From SPCO01 sp964579825 (GTDB lineage Bacteria > Chloroflexota > Limnocylindria > Limnocylindrales > CSP1-4), in the NCBI GenBank assembly GCA_964579825.1, contig CAZOHT010000021.1, forward strand, positions 1 through 64,000: a stretch of 64,000 nt of DNA, in the 5' to 3' direction. Of the stretch, positions 1 through 8,903 are shown piece after piece. How positions within the stretch are numbered: position 1 is the first letter of the stretch; each line of letters opens with the position of its first letter. The notes under the pieces are model-generated. The model ran no database searches. It saw nothing but the letters and a program-made list of their open reading frames with translations, and was not told where the DNA came from. A program made the position numbers and the translations under genes.

Positions 1-1601
1 TCCGAGGCCGTCGGCGAGGTGCCGTCCGCGTCGAGCGGGGCGAGACCCTGGAGTGCGCGAAGGCGGTCGATCCGGGCCCCGAGCGACGGGTGCGTCGAGA
101 GGAGTCCGGCGCGGCGGTCGCTGCCGGCCTTGACCGGATTGCGGAACCACAGGTGCTGGGTCCCACGGTTGGCGGCCTCGAGGGTGTCGGTGTCCGCGGC
201 CAACGAGGCCAGCGCCCGTTCCAGGCCTGCGGCGTTGCGCGTGAATTCGACCGACGTCGCGTCGGCGAGGAACTCCCGTTCGCGACTGGTAGACGCCTGG
301 ACGAGCGCGGAGAACAGCGGTGCGAAGACGCGCAGGAGCGACGCGATGATGAGCAGGAACAGGCCGACGAGCAGGCCCATCGCGAGCCCGGTGATCGTGC
401 TGGCCGGGTCGTCGCCGTCGGTCCAGATGAACGCCCCGTTCTGCCAGCCTTCCACGACGACCTGGAGGAACCCATCGGTGACGAGGGCGACCAGGCCGAC
501 GAGCACCGCCACGTACAGGGCGTAGCGCGTGTCCAGATTCCGGATGTGGCCGAGTTCATGCCCGATGACGCCCTGGAGTTGCTCGCGATCCATCGAATCG
601 AGCAGCCCTCGCGTCACCGCGACGGACGCCCGACTTGGGTCGCGGCCCGTGGCGAAGGCGTTCTGGCTACCGTCCTCGATGATGTAGACGCCGGGTTCCG
701 GGATGTTCGCCGCGAGTGACAACTCTCGAACGACGTTGACCAGCGCCGCGTCCTCCACGGGGTCCGCGCGTTTCGCGCCCGCGCTCTCGAGGATGAGGGC
801 CGACCCGAACCGGCTCGCGGCGAGCGCCGCGACGAGGCCCACCATCCCCGCGATGCCGGCGGCCCACAGGGCCGGGACCGGATCGAATGTCACGCTCACC
901 GTGATGATCTCGACGGTCGCCGCCACGATCCCCACGAGGCTGATGAGGAGCAGGACGGTGTTCCGGCGATTGGCTGATTGTTGTGCGTAGAACGTCCCGC
1001 CCGCGGCCCGATGCGACCCGAGTGACGCCAGCCCGAACAGCACGATCGGGACCACGATGACCAGCACCACGATCCCCCACGGCAGCCGGTCGATCGAGTC
1101 GCCCTGGGTGACGATCCGATAGACCGACCTGACGAGGCTCAACAGGAGCACCGCGGCACCGGTGGCCATCAGGATGGCGGCCGCGAACACGATGACCGCC
1201 CCGAACCGTCCCAGCGGATCCGTCGGACCGGTGGAGATCGGGCCGCTCGTCAGCATGAGACCCACGAGCGCGACGGCATCGATGACGGCCAGCCCTCCGA
1301 CCACCGCCGCGGCGGTGTCCGGCCTGCCGGTGTAGAGGAGGGCGGCCAGCGTGCCGCCCAGGATGACCAGCCAGACGAGGGCGGAACCGGCCAGCGCACG
1401 GCGCAGGACGATGGGTCGCGGGTCGAGGGTCACCGCCCCGGCGATGGCCAGCATCGCGATGGCGAGCAGGACCAGGAAGGTCTGGGCGGCCCACGTGCCG
1501 GTGGTCCGCGAGCCGGCGGTCAGCCAGACATTCGCGAGCCCAAGGGTCAGTGCGAGTCCCACGACGATCAGCGCGATCGGCGGGACTCGCGCCCGGATCA
1601 C
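1..1601 (-). CDS. M48 (HtpX-like) membrane metalloprotease with extra N-terminal membrane domain, 3' end cut by window
   Basis: Zinc-dependent membrane protease of the M48/HtpX family, expected to degrade damaged membrane proteins. Reading the minus strand, the frame is open from a GTG at 1601 to the left edge, about 533 codons, and the stop lies outside. The first ~210 residues are a string of hydrophobic segments with no recognised domain. A typical HtpX start follows (FYAQQSANRRN), two more hydrophobic segments, then NAFATGRDP, the zinc motif HELGH near residue 345, further membrane segments, and EREFLADA near residue 440, which supplies the third ligand. Family members usually begin at the FYxQQ block, so the N-terminal domain is an extension or fusion. 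The GTG overlaps the leuS stop as GTGA, implying translational coupling. No stop separates the two halves, but an internal start cannot be excluded. Confidence 0.82.
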   Translation of the reverse strand, partial: MIRARVPPIALIVVGLALTLGLANVWLTAGSRTTGTWAAQTFLVLLAIAMLAIAGAVTLDPRPIVLRRALAGSALVWLVILGGTLAALLYTGRPDTAAAVVGGLAVIDAVALVGLMLTSGPISTGPTDPLGRFGAVIVFAAAILMATGAAVLLLSLVRSVYRIVTQGDSIDRLPWGIVVLVIVVPIVLFGLASLGSHRAAGGTFYAQQSANRRNTVLLLISLVGIVAATVEIITVSVTFDPVPALWAAGIAGMVGLVAALAASRFGSALILESAGAKRADPVEDAALVNVVRELSLAANIPEPGVYIIEDGSQNAFATGRDPSRASVAVTRGLLDSMDREQLQGVIGHELGHIRNLDTRYALYVAVLVGLVALVTDGFLQVVVEGWQNGAFIWTDGDDPASTITGLAMGLLVGLFLLIIASLLRVFAPLFSALVQASTSREREFLADATSVEFTRNAAGLERALASLAADTDTLEAANRGTQHLWFRNPVKAGSDRRAGLLSTHPSLGARIDRLRALQGLAPLDADGTSPTAS

Positions 1602-4177
1602 CGGATGACGAGGTTGATGAGCTTGCCGCCGCCCGCGACGATGATCCGGTCAGGCGCCTTGCCACCCAGGATCTCGCGGATCCGCTCGCTTGCCAGCACG
1701 GCCGCCTCGATGTCGGCGACCGACGCGTCTGCGGCAACGACGACCTTATGGCGCAGCTTCCCGTTCACCTGGACGGGGATCTCGCGGGTCGATTCCGCGG
1801 TGGCGGCGACGTCCAGCTCTGGCCAGGACTGGGTGTGGATCGACGTCCAGGGAACCCCACTGGCCGCCAGGCGGCGCGTCCAGAGTTCCTCGGTGATGTG
1901 CGGAGCGGCCGGCGCCAGCATCAGCAGCAGCAGGCCGGTCGCTTCATCCCAGGCCGGTGTGCCGGCGGCCACCGTCCCGCGGTAGTGGAAGAGCGTGTTC
2001 GACAGCTCCATCAGCTTCGCGATCATCGTGTTGAAGCGGAAGCCCTCGTAGTCCGCGGTGACGTCGCGCAGGGTCCGGTGCGCCGCCGCCCGGATGGTCC
2101 GGATCGCGTCCGCCTCGGTCTCGCCGGCCGGCAGGGAGCCCGCGTTCGGATCGCCGGGTTCGCGGCCGTGGCCGTCCAGGATCAGGGTCCAGACCCGGTT
2201 CAGGAACCGGTGGACGCCACCGATCCCGGTCGGGCTCCACGGGCCGCCCTGGTCCCACGGGCCCATGAACATGAGGAACAGCCGGACCGTGTCAGCGCCG
2301 TACCGGCTGACCAGCTCGTCGGGGTCCTGGACGTTGCCGCGCGACTTGCTCATCCGCTCGCCGTCGGCACCCAGGATCTGGCCCTGGTTGAACAGGCGCT
2401 TGAACGGCTCGCGATCGCGGACCAGGCCGATGTCCGCCATCGCCTTGGTGAAGAAGCGGCTGTACAGGAGGTGCATCACGGCATGCTCGGCACCGCCCGT
2501 GTACTGGTCCACGGGCGTCCAGCGATCGGTCATGGCGCGGTCCACAGGGCCGTCCATCCGCTCCGGCGACAGGTAGCGGAACCAGTACCACGAGGAATCC
2601 ATGAACGTGTCCATCGTGTCGGTCTCGCGCCGGGCCGGACCGTGGCAGCGCGGACACGTGGTCGTGCGGAACGCCTCGTCGTGGTTGAGCGGGTTGTCGC
2701 CGCTACCCTTGTAGTCGACCGTCTCGGGCAGCCGCACTGGCAGGTCGTCGTACGGCACGGGCACGATGCCGTCCACATCGCAGTACACGACCGGGATCGG
2801 CGTCCCCCAGTAGCGTTGGCGGCTGAAGAGCCAGTCGCGCAGTCGGTACGTGACCTTGGGCTCGGCGCGACCGGACTGGGCCAGCTCGGCGACGATCGCC
2901 TTGCCACCCTCGTCGGCGCCGAGGCCGTCGTAGCGACCGCTGTTGACGAGGCGCTCGCCCGCGGTGTGGGCGATGTAGGCGTCGTCCATCGGCGCGTCCG
3001 CCTCCACGCCCGGCGCGGCTACGACCCGTCGGATGGGCAGGCCGAACTTGGTCGCGAATGCGAAGTCGCGCTCGTCGTGGGCGGGCACGGCCATGATCGC
3101 GCCCGTGCCGTACCCGGCCAGCACGTAGTCCGCGATGTAGATCGGGATCCGTTCGCCGTTGATCGGGTTGATGGCGTCGGCGCCGAGGGCGACCCCCGTC
3201 TTGTCGCGATCGGTCGACAGGCGATCGATCTCGGTCCGCCGGCGGGCCTGTTCGACATAGGCATCCACTTCGGCTCGACGGGTCGGGTCGACCAGCGTGG
3301 CCACCAGCGGGTGCTCCGGCGCCAGGACCATGAACGTGGCCCCGAACAGCGTGTCCGGGCGGGTCGTGAAGACGCGCAGGGTGTCGCCGCCCGGCTGGTG
3401 GTCGTCGGGCGCCGTCTGGAAATCGATCTCGGCGCCCTCGGACCGGCCGATCCAGTTCGTCTGCATGGCCTTGATCGGCTCCGGCCAATCGAGGCCGGTG
3501 AAGTCCAGCAGCTCGTCGGCGTAGGCCGTCGTGCGCAGGTACCACTGCTCCAGGTCGCGCTTCTCGACCAGCGCGCCGCAGCGCCAGCAGCGTCGCTCCA
3601 CGCCCTCGACCTGTTCGCGGGCGAGCGTGCCGTCGTTGGGGCACCAGTCCACCGGCGACTTGGCCCGATAGGCCAGGCCCTGCTCCAGGAATCGCAGGAA
3701 CAGCCACTGGTTCCAGCGGTAGTACTCGGGATCCGCGGTGACGACCTCCGCATCCCACGCGAAGGTCGCGCCCATCGTCCGGAACTGGCGGCGCATCGTC
3801 TCGATGTTGGCCATCGTCCACGTGAACGGGTGGCCGCCGTTCTTGATCGCGGCGTTCTCGGCGGGAAGGCCGAAGGCATCGAAGCCGATCGGAAAGAACA
3901 CGTTGTAGCCGTGCATCCGCCGATAGCGCGCGAGCGCGTCCGACGGCGTGACGATGTACCAGTGCCCGATATGGAGGTCGCCCGACGGATACGGGTACAT
4001 CGTGAGCAGGTAGTACTTGGGCTTCGACGCGTCCCGCAGGTCCGTGTCGTACAGATGGAGCTTCGCCCACTGCGCCTGCCAGCGCGGCTCGATGGCGATC
4101 GGGTCGTAGCGCTCGATCCGGGTGCGGTCGTCGGCGGTGTCGGACTTGGACTCGGTCACGGTGCCCTCGGATACCAC
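1598..4177 (-). CDS. leuS: Leucine-tRNA ligase
   Basis: Cytoplasmic class I aminoacyl-tRNA synthetase that charges tRNA-Leu. With the GTG at 4177 the protein is 859 residues, normal for bacterial LeuRS. Visible parts in order: the HIGH signature in PYPSGDLHIGHW near residue 60; a zinc-ribbon-like pair of CxxC motifs around residues 190-205; the CP1 editing domain with TTRPDTLFGATF near residue 272; the KMSKS loop as MSKSRGN near residue 610; and the anticodon-binding and C-terminal domains, ending in LINLVIR. The open frame extends upstream but there overlaps the tRNA-Ala gene, so the start must lie at 4177 or at the next GTG, 4159. A G-rich stretch precedes 4177. The M48 gene starts inside the leuS stop codon. 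Confidence 0.95.
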   Translation of the reverse strand: MVSEGTVTESKSDTADDRTRIERYDPIAIEPRWQAQWAKLHLYDTDLRDASKPKYYLLTMYPYPSGDLHIGHWYIVTPSDALARYRRMHGYNVFFPIGFDAFGLPAENAAIKNGGHPFTWTMANIETMRRQFRTMGATFAWDAEVVTADPEYYRWNQWLFLRFLEQGLAYRAKSPVDWCPNDGTLAREQVEGVERRCWRCGALVEKRDLEQWYLRTTAYADELLDFTGLDWPEPIKAMQTNWIGRSEGAEIDFQTAPDDHQPGGDTLRVFTTRPDTLFGATFMVLAPEHPLVATLVDPTRRAEVDAYVEQARRRTEIDRLSTDRDKTGVALGADAINPINGERIPIYIADYVLAGYGTGAIMAVPAHDERDFAFATKFGLPIRRVVAAPGVEADAPMDDAYIAHTAGERLVNSGRYDGLGADEGGKAIVAELAQSGRAEPKVTYRLRDWLFSRQRYWGTPIPVVYCDVDGIVPVPYDDLPVRLPETVDYKGSGDNPLNHDEAFRTTTCPRCHGPARRETDTMDTFMDSSWYWFRYLSPERMDGPVDRAMTDRWTPVDQYTGGAEHAVMHLLYSRFFTKAMADIGLVRDREPFKRLFNQGQILGADGERMSKSRGNVQDPDELVSRYGADTVRLFLMFMGPWDQGGPWSPTGIGGVHRFLNRVWTLILDGHGREPGDPNAGSLPAGETEADAIRTIRAAAHRTLRDVTADYEGFRFNTMIAKLMELSNTLFHYRGTVAAGTPAWDEATGLLLLMLAPAAPHITEELWTRRLAASGVPWTSIHTQSWPELDVAATAESTREIPVQVNGKLRHKVVVAADASVADIEAAVLASERIREILGGKAPDRIIVAGGGKLINLVIR

Positions 4178-4226
4178 GCACCCCCCGCCGGCCGGGCGAG
4201 GGGTGGGAGGTCGGCTGACTCGGTTC

Positions 4227-4303
4227 ATGGTGGAGCTACGGGGACTCGAACCCCGGACCCCCTGCATGCCATGCAGGTGCTCTTCCAGCTGAGCTATAGC
4301 CCC
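4227..4303 (-). tRNA. tRNA-Ala (anticodon GGC)
   Basis: The minus strand folds as a complete cloverleaf: acceptor GGGGCTA pairing with TAGCTCC (one G-T pair), D arm with GCTC...GAGC, anticodon stem CCTGC/GCAGG enclosing the seven-base loop ATGGCAT (anticodon GGC), and T arm with GGTTCGAGTCC. The 3' CCA is encoded. It lies directly upstream of leuS on the same strand. Confidence 0.95.
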
Positions 4304-4411
4304 ACGGAGCGCGCATTCTACCAGAGGCCCGCGCTCGACCCGGGTGGGCCGTCCGTGCATCCGCGTCGGCGACGCGACGGCGCCGAACGCGGTCATGTCA
4401 TCATCCGGCGG

Positions 4412-5230
4412 ATGGCGACCACCCTGGACCGCGCCGGCGCGCTCGAGACGTCCGAGATCGTGCGCCTACCCGGTGGTCCGCTCGACTACACGCTCCGGCG
4501 ATCACCCCGCGCCAGGACCCTGCGCGTCCTGGTCCATCCCGAGCGGGGCGTCGTCGTGACCATCCCGGCGACCACCCGACGCGGTTGGGGCGCGCCGGAG
4601 CGACATGTCGAGTCGTTCCTGGGCGCGCGCGAGCCGTGGCTGCGTCGCCACCTGGCGCGGCAGGCACGGGATCGCGCCGATCTGGCCGCGCGCGGCGGCC
4701 TGCGCGACGGCGCGACGCTCCGCTACCGAGGCGACCTCCATCGGCTGCGCATCGAGGACGCCCGGCCCGGCGCGCGACGGTCCAGCGTCGAGCGGATCGG
4801 CGGCATCGAGGAGGACGAGCTGATCGTTCGCGTCGCCGCCTCGGATCGACGATCGATCGCCACGGTCCTCGAGGCGTGGTTCAAGCCGCGAGCGCGCGCG
4901 GCCATCGAACGCGACATCGCGCGCCATGCGGGCGCGCTGGGCGTGACGCCGACGTCGGTCGGCCTCCGCGACCAACGGACCCGCTGGGGGAGCGCCTCGC
5001 GCCAGGGCCGCCTGTCGTTCTCGTGGCGGCTGATCCTGGCCCCGCCGGAGGCGCTCGAGACCGTCGTCATCCACGAACTGGCGCACCTGCGGGTGTTCGG
5101 GCACGGGACGACCTTCTGGGCGCTGGTCGCGTCGCGTCGCTCGGACCACGTCACGTGGCGGCGCTGGCTGCACGATCACTCGCACGAGCTTCACGGGGCG
5201 CTGGACGATCGAGCGGTCGGTCCGACCTAG
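4412..5230 (+). CDS. YgjP/SprT-like (DUF45) metal-dependent hydrolase
   Basis: Predicted cytoplasmic zinc metallopeptidase of the YgjP (DUF45) family; physiological substrate unknown. The 272-residue protein begins with a beta-rich region typical of the family (YTLRRSPRARTLRVLVHP), and the active site is in the C-terminal third: HELAHLRVFGHG near residues 223-234, matching the family pattern HExxH followed by H and a nearby FW. The preceding RTRWGSAS block is also diagnostic. The ATG at 4412 is the first start consistent with the family N-terminus. It is divergent from tRNA-Ala/leuS and its last four bases overlap the end of the convergent methyltransferase gene. An expanded Arg/Ala-rich middle (residues 60-170) is less conserved. 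Confidence 0.85.
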   Translation: MATTLDRAGALETSEIVRLPGGPLDYTLRRSPRARTLRVLVHPERGVVVTIPATTRRGWGAPERHVESFLGAREPWLRRHLARQARDRADLAARGGLRDGATLRYRGDLHRLRIEDARPGARRSSVERIGGIEEDELIVRVAASDRRSIATVLEAWFKPRARAAIERDIARHAGALGVTPTSVGLRDQRTRWGSASRQGRLSFSWRLILAPPEALETVVIHELAHLRVFGHGTTFWALVASRRSDHVTWRRWLHDHSHELHGALDDRAVGPT

Positions 5231-6225
5231 GCCTGCGCGGCCGCCTCGCTCGGCGGGTCCACGCGACAGATCGCCAGGAGGTCCATCGACCGATCCACGT
5301 CCGTGTCGGCGTACCAGACGTCGTCCACGGTGCAACGCAGGAATGCCGTCATGTCGACGGGCGTCGCCTCGACGGCGGGGGTCGCCGACGGGGTCGCAGC
5401 GGTCGCAGCGGTCGTCGCGGGTTCGACCGACGGGACCGTCGCCCCGCGACCGGCCAGCGGCCGGAGCCGGGCCCGGAGCGGGGTCGGGACGATCGTCCGG
5501 GCGATCCGGACGGGAAGGGAGCGTCGGACCGGTGCGGGTGGCGGGGCCGCCTTCCTGGCATCGGCCGCGGCCATCCGCCTGGCTCGCTGCCGCGCCTTGT
5601 CGACCCGGGCCAGTTCGGTGTCCTGGATCGGGTCGACCGCGAACATCCCGAGGACGCGGACATCGGTGAACGCCCGCTCCAGGAGCGCCTGGAGCTCGGT
5701 CGCCGTGAACTCGCGAACGTGGAATCGATTCCAGGGCGTCATGCCGGGGTCCAGTCGGATCGCCGCGTTCGGCGTCGCCAGGATGATCTCGCCACCGGGC
5801 CGGACGACGCGGGTCAGTTCGGCCAGGTACGGCATCGGGTCCTCGAGGTGCTCGATGACCTGGAACGAGGTGACGAGGTCGAACGAGTCGTCGGGGAACG
5901 GGAGGGTCGTGCCGTCCGTGACGAGGAACTCGGGATGCCCGTCGATCGCGCGCTCGACGGCCGCCTCGATCGCCCGGGGCGAGACGTCCACCCCGACCAC
6001 GCGCCGGGCGACGGGCACGAACCGCATCGTCCCGTAGCCCGTGTTGCAGCCGACATCGAGGACGTCGCGATCCGCGGCGTGCCCGACCGCCTCGTCGTAG
6101 GCACGCTCGTGCATGAGGCGCAGGACGTGTTCGGCGGGCGTCGTTGGTGGGAGGTCCTCGACGAGCGGATGCTCCTCGGCCTGGAGGCGGATGGCCTCGG
6201 CGGAGGCGGCATCGACGGCGGTCAC
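5227..6225 (-). CDS. Class I SAM-dependent methyltransferase
   Basis: A 332-residue protein with a Methyltransf_11-type Rossmann domain in its first ~190 residues: SAM-binding VLDVGCNTGYG near residues 53-63, the acidic end of strand 2 (VVGVDVSPRA), FPDDSFDLVTSFQVIEHLED as motif II/III, and RVVRPGGEIILATPN as the post-motif. The substrate cannot be read from sequence; similar proteins methylate small molecules, lipids or sugars. The C-terminal ~130 residues are Arg/Ala/Pro/Thr-rich, including PSVEPATTAATAATPSA, and look like a flexible linker followed by a short unrecognised tail. The gene lies just upstream of a tRNA-Ala and ends convergently on the YgjP-like gene. Confidence 0.85.
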   Translation of the reverse strand: MTAVDAASAEAIRLQAEEHPLVEDLPPTTPAEHVLRLMHERAYDEAVGHAADRDVLDVGCNTGYGTMRFVPVARRVVGVDVSPRAIEAAVERAIDGHPEFLVTDGTTLPFPDDSFDLVTSFQVIEHLEDPMPYLAELTRVVRPGGEIILATPNAAIRLDPGMTPWNRFHVREFTATELQALLERAFTDVRVLGMFAVDPIQDTELARVDKARQRARRMAAADARKAAPPPAPVRRSLPVRIARTIVPTPLRARLRPLAGRGATVPSVEPATTAATAATPSATPAVEATPVDMTAFLRCTVDDVWYADTDVDRSMDLLAICRVDPPSEAAAQA

Positions 6226-6266
6226 GGGTCGAGTCTAGCCGGGGAGGACGGTCGCCCGGAAGGCGA

Positions 6267-6342
6267 TGGTGGAGATGAGGGGACTCGAACCCCTGACCCC
6301 TGCGATGCGAACGCAGTGCTCTTCCAGCTGAGCTACATCCCC
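6267..6342 (-). tRNA. tRNA-Ala (anticodon CGC)
   Basis: Minus-strand cloverleaf with acceptor GGGGATG pairing with CATCTCC, a D arm identical in layout to the other tRNA-Ala of the window, anticodon stem CTGCG/CGCAG with loop TTCGCAT (anticodon CGC), T arm GGTTCGAGTCC and an encoded CCA. Together with the GGC copy at 4227 it covers two alanine isoacceptors within 2 kb. Confidence 0.95.
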
Positions 6343-6375
6343 ACGGGAGGGTCGCGCCACGTCCGCGGACGGGGG

Positions 6376-6475
6376 NNNNNNNNNNNNNNNNNNNNNNNNN
6401 NNNNNNNNNNNNNNNNNNNNNNNNNNNNNNNNNNNNNNNNNNNNNNNNNNNNNNNNNNNNNNNNNNNNNNNNNNN
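6376..6475. other. Assembly gap (100 N)
   Basis: Exactly 100 unspecified bases, the usual placeholder for a scaffold join of unknown size. The flanks (end of the tRNA-Ala(CGC) spacer and the start of the EamA gene) share no obvious repeat. The promoter of the EamA gene may lie in the missing sequence. Confidence 0.95.
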
Positions 6476-6493
6476 GCCCGCTAGGCTCTCCCG

Positions 6494-7399
6494 ATGCCCA
6501 TCGGACTGCTGACCGGACTCGGTGCCGCCCTCGCGTGGGGCACGATGGACATCGCGTCCGCGCTCGCCAGCCGCCGGATCGGCAGCCTTCGGGTGGTGGC
6601 CGGCGTCCAGCTCGTCGGAGCCTCCATCCTGGTCCTCGTCGCGCTCCTCACGAGCACGGCGCTCCCGTCGGACCCGACCGCGCTGGCTCTCTCCGCGTTG
6701 CTCGGATTGATCGGCGCCGGGGCGTACCTGAGCTACTTCACGGGCCTGCGCGTCGGGCCGATCGCCGTCGTCAGCGGTGTCGTGGCGGCGTACGGCGGGC
6801 TCACCGTCGTGCTGTCGGTCGTCCTGCGCGGCGAGACGCTGACCACCCTCCAGGCGCTTGGGGCCGCGATCGCCACGGTCGGTGTGATCCTGACCGGGAT
6901 CGCCTTCGAGGGGCACTGGCGGAGCACCCGTCTGGCCGGTCCCGGCGTCATCTTCTCGATCGTCGCGCTCGTCCTGTTCGCGATGATGGCCATCACCACG
7001 GACGTGGCCATCGGCTACGCGGACTGGCTCCAGGTCCTGCTCATCTCGCGGGTCGTCAATGCGACGTTGGGTATCGTCGTCGTCGGGATCGTCGTGTGGC
7101 TGGCGGCTCGGCGGGTTCGCGCGGCGACCGGTGACGAGACGGTGGCCGCGGTCATCGTCCCGTCCAGGCGGGTCGTGGCGACCGTGATCCTGGCCGGGAT
7201 GCTCGATGTCGCCGGCCTGGCGGTCTTCGCGTACGGGATCTCGGTGGCCCCGACGTGGCTCGTCGGACTGGCTTCGTCGTTCGGCCCGGCCGTGACGATC
7301 ATCATCGCGGTCGCATTCCTGGGCGAGCGGCTGAAGGGGATCCAGTGGTTCGGGCTCTGCGGCGTCGCCGTCGGGATGGTCCTGATCGCCATCCCGTGA
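6494..7399 (+). CDS. EamA/DMT-superfamily permease
   Basis: Inner-membrane transporter of the drug/metabolite (EamA, formerly DUF6) family; substrate unknown. The 301-residue protein consists almost entirely of about ten hydrophobic helices in two similar halves, the normal length for the family. The first half opens with LLTGLGAALAWGTMDIASAL, the typical EamA start, and the second half ends with FLGERLKGIQWFGLCGVAVGMVLIAIP, the typical end of an EamA repeat (E and G before the last helix). The start is the ATG 19 bases after the assembly gap. It stands alone; the next gene is convergent across a repeat-filled spacer. Confidence 0.85.
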   Translation: MPIGLLTGLGAALAWGTMDIASALASRRIGSLRVVAGVQLVGASILVLVALLTSTALPSDPTALALSALLGLIGAGAYLSYFTGLRVGPIAVVSGVVAAYGGLTVVLSVVLRGETLTTLQALGAAIATVGVILTGIAFEGHWRSTRLAGPGVIFSIVALVLFAMMAITTDVAIGYADWLQVLLISRVVNATLGIVVVGIVVWLAARRVRAATGDETVAAVIVPSRRVVATVILAGMLDVAGLAVFAYGISVAPTWLVGLASSFGPAVTIIIAVAFLGERLKGIQWFGLCGVAVGMVLIAIP

Positions 7400-7841
7400 C
7401 GGAGGATCCCGGCGCGGCGTCGGGCGGGGTGCCGTGCCGTCGGGCGGCGCGGCGCGGCGTCGGGCGGGGTGCCGTGCCGTTGCCGTGACCGGAGCCGCCC
7501 GGGCTGCCCTTCCTGCCACACGTCCAGCTCGTGGCGGTACGGCCTCGTACCAGGACGGATCCAGCGCCGTATGGCGCTGTCCAGACCCTCGACGACGACG
7601 CTCCACGCTCGCAGGCCGACCGGACAGGTTCCTCGACCAGACGTAGCGTGCAGGACATGGACAGATGGCAGGAATCATGGGGCGCGGGCTGGATCGCATG
7701 CCGGCGCGGGCCGAATCCCATGCCGGGGCGGGGCGCGACCATCCCATGACGGGCGTTGCGCGACACATCCCATACCGGGGCTGGGCCCGCCACATCCCAT
7801 GCCGGGGCGGGGCGCGACGCATCCCGTGACGAGCGTGGCGA
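7400..7841. other. Repeat-rich spacer without a supported gene
   Basis: These 442 bases lie between the convergent ends of the EamA and histidine kinase genes. They hold an exact 30-base duplication (7411-7440, 7451-7480) and a 26-27-base tandem array (7696-7843). Open frames across it are out of register with any recognisable protein and consist of Arg/Gly/Pro-rich translations. No tRNA or clear terminator hairpin was seen. Confidence 0.7.
7411..7480. repeat. Exact 30-base direct repeat, two copies, 40-base period
   Basis: The 30 bases at 7411-7440 recur without change at 7451-7480, separated by 10 bases that are themselves a fragment of the unit. The unit begins GGCGCGGCGTCGGGCGGGGT. It lies just after the stop codon of the EamA gene. 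Confidence 0.95.
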
Positions 7842-7843
7842 CT
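7696..7843. repeat. Imperfect 26-27-base tandem array, about four full and two partial units
   Basis: Units start at 7717, 7743, 7769 and 7796, with degraded partial units at 7696 and 7823. Each begins CCCATGCCGGGGCGGGGC or a variant and ends GCGACxCAT. Units at 7717 and 7796 are almost identical; those between differ at several positions. The array abuts the end of the histidine kinase gene. Confidence 0.9.
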
Positions 7844-8903
7844 ATGCCGGGAGGCTGAACCAGACCCGGGTCAGGCCGTTGCCCGACTCGGCCCCGACCT
7901 GGCCGCCGCCGGCCTCGACGAGCTGCTTGACGATGGCGAGGCCGATGCCTGCCCCGCCGTGCGCCCGGTCGCGCGACTTCTCGACTCGGTAGAAGCGCTC
8001 GAAGACGCGATCGAGCTCGTCCGCCGGGATGCCCTCCCCGGAGTTGGAGATCGAGACGAGGAGGTCCGCGGGCCGCCGTTCCGCCCGGACCGTGACCGTG
8101 CCTCCGGCCGGGGTGTAGCGCGCGGCGTTCGACAGCAGGTTGGCGAGGACCTGGGCCAGGTGGTCCGGGTTCGCCCGGGCGGGCAGCCGCTCCGGTAGCT
8201 CCGCGACGACCGTGAGCTCCGCGCGCTCGAGCGTGGGTTGGGCGAGTTCCAGCGCGGACCGGATCGCGACGACCAGGTCCAGGTCCTGCAAGGAGGGCGG
8301 GCCACCGGCGGCATCGCCCTCGGCCAGCGCATCGAGCGAGCGCGACAGTCGAACGAGTCGCTCCGCTTCGTCCCACAGCGATTCATACGTCGCCCGGTCC
8401 GCGACGATGACGCCGTCCCGAAGCGCCTCGAGGTAGCCCTGCAGATTGGTGAGCGGCGTCCGCAGTTCGTGGGCGGCGTTGGCGATGAAGTCGCGGCGCA
8501 TCGATTCCTGGCGCTCCAGGCTCGAGGCCATCTGGTTGAACGAGTCCGCGAGCGACGCGATCTCCTCCGGGCCGTCGCGCGGGACCCGGGCGGCGTAGTC
8601 GCCGTCGGCCACCTGGCGCGCGGCCTGCCCGACGGCCTCCAGCGGCCGAGCCAGCATCCGGCCGAGCACGACGGCGAGGATGACGCTGGCGATGAGCGCC
8701 ACGACCACCGCGGCGATGACCACGGTGGTGACCGACTCGTCGTACATCGCCTGGGCGTGGTCCGCCGAGTCGCCGGCCTCGACCATCAACGCCGTGAAGA
8801 TCTCGGCGCCGACGACGGCCACGCCGACCGCCAGGATGACGATCCCGACCGCCGCCGATGCGAACGCGGCCAGGGCGATCCGAAGCGCGATGCCGCGGCC
8901 CAT
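7842..8903 (-). CDS. Sensor histidine kinase (HAMP-HisKA-HATPase)
   Basis: Membrane sensor kinase of a two-component system, 353 residues. Two N-terminal membrane segments (residues ~8-38 and ~58-85) enclose only ~20 extracytoplasmic residues, so the sensing domain is minimal. Then come a HAMP domain (ARPLEAVGQAARQVADGDY), the HisKA dimerisation helix with the phosphorylated His in NAAHELRTPL near residue 143, and the ATPase with N box (QVLANLLSNAARYT), G1 (NSGEGIP), F box (FERFYRVEKSRDR) and G2 (GAGIGLAIV). Its ATG overlaps the response-regulator stop by one base (TGATG), so the pair is translationally coupled. The signal is unknown. Confidence 0.92.
   Translation of the reverse strand: MGRGIALRIALAAFASAAVGIVILAVGVAVVGAEIFTALMVEAGDSADHAQAMYDESVTTVVIAAVVVALIASVILAVVLGRMLARPLEAVGQAARQVADGDYAARVPRDGPEEIASLADSFNQMASSLERQESMRRDFIANAAHELRTPLTNLQGYLEALRDGVIVADRATYESLWDEAERLVRLSRSLDALAEGDAAGGPPSLQDLDLVVAIRSALELAQPTLERAELTVVAELPERLPARANPDHLAQVLANLLSNAARYTPAGGTVTVRAERRPADLLVSISNSGEGIPADELDRVFERFYRVEKSRDRAHGGAGIGLAIVKQLVEAGGGQVGAESGNGLTRVWFSLPA

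Noticed and set aside
1550..4400. Very long plus-strand open frame opposite leuS
   Set aside because: Translation lacks any recognisable domain and runs through the tRNA-Ala gene; leuS explains the codon-position bias.
7696..7843. Tandem array considered as a CRISPR
   Set aside because: Units follow each other without unique spacers, copies are imperfect, and no cas gene is present in the window.
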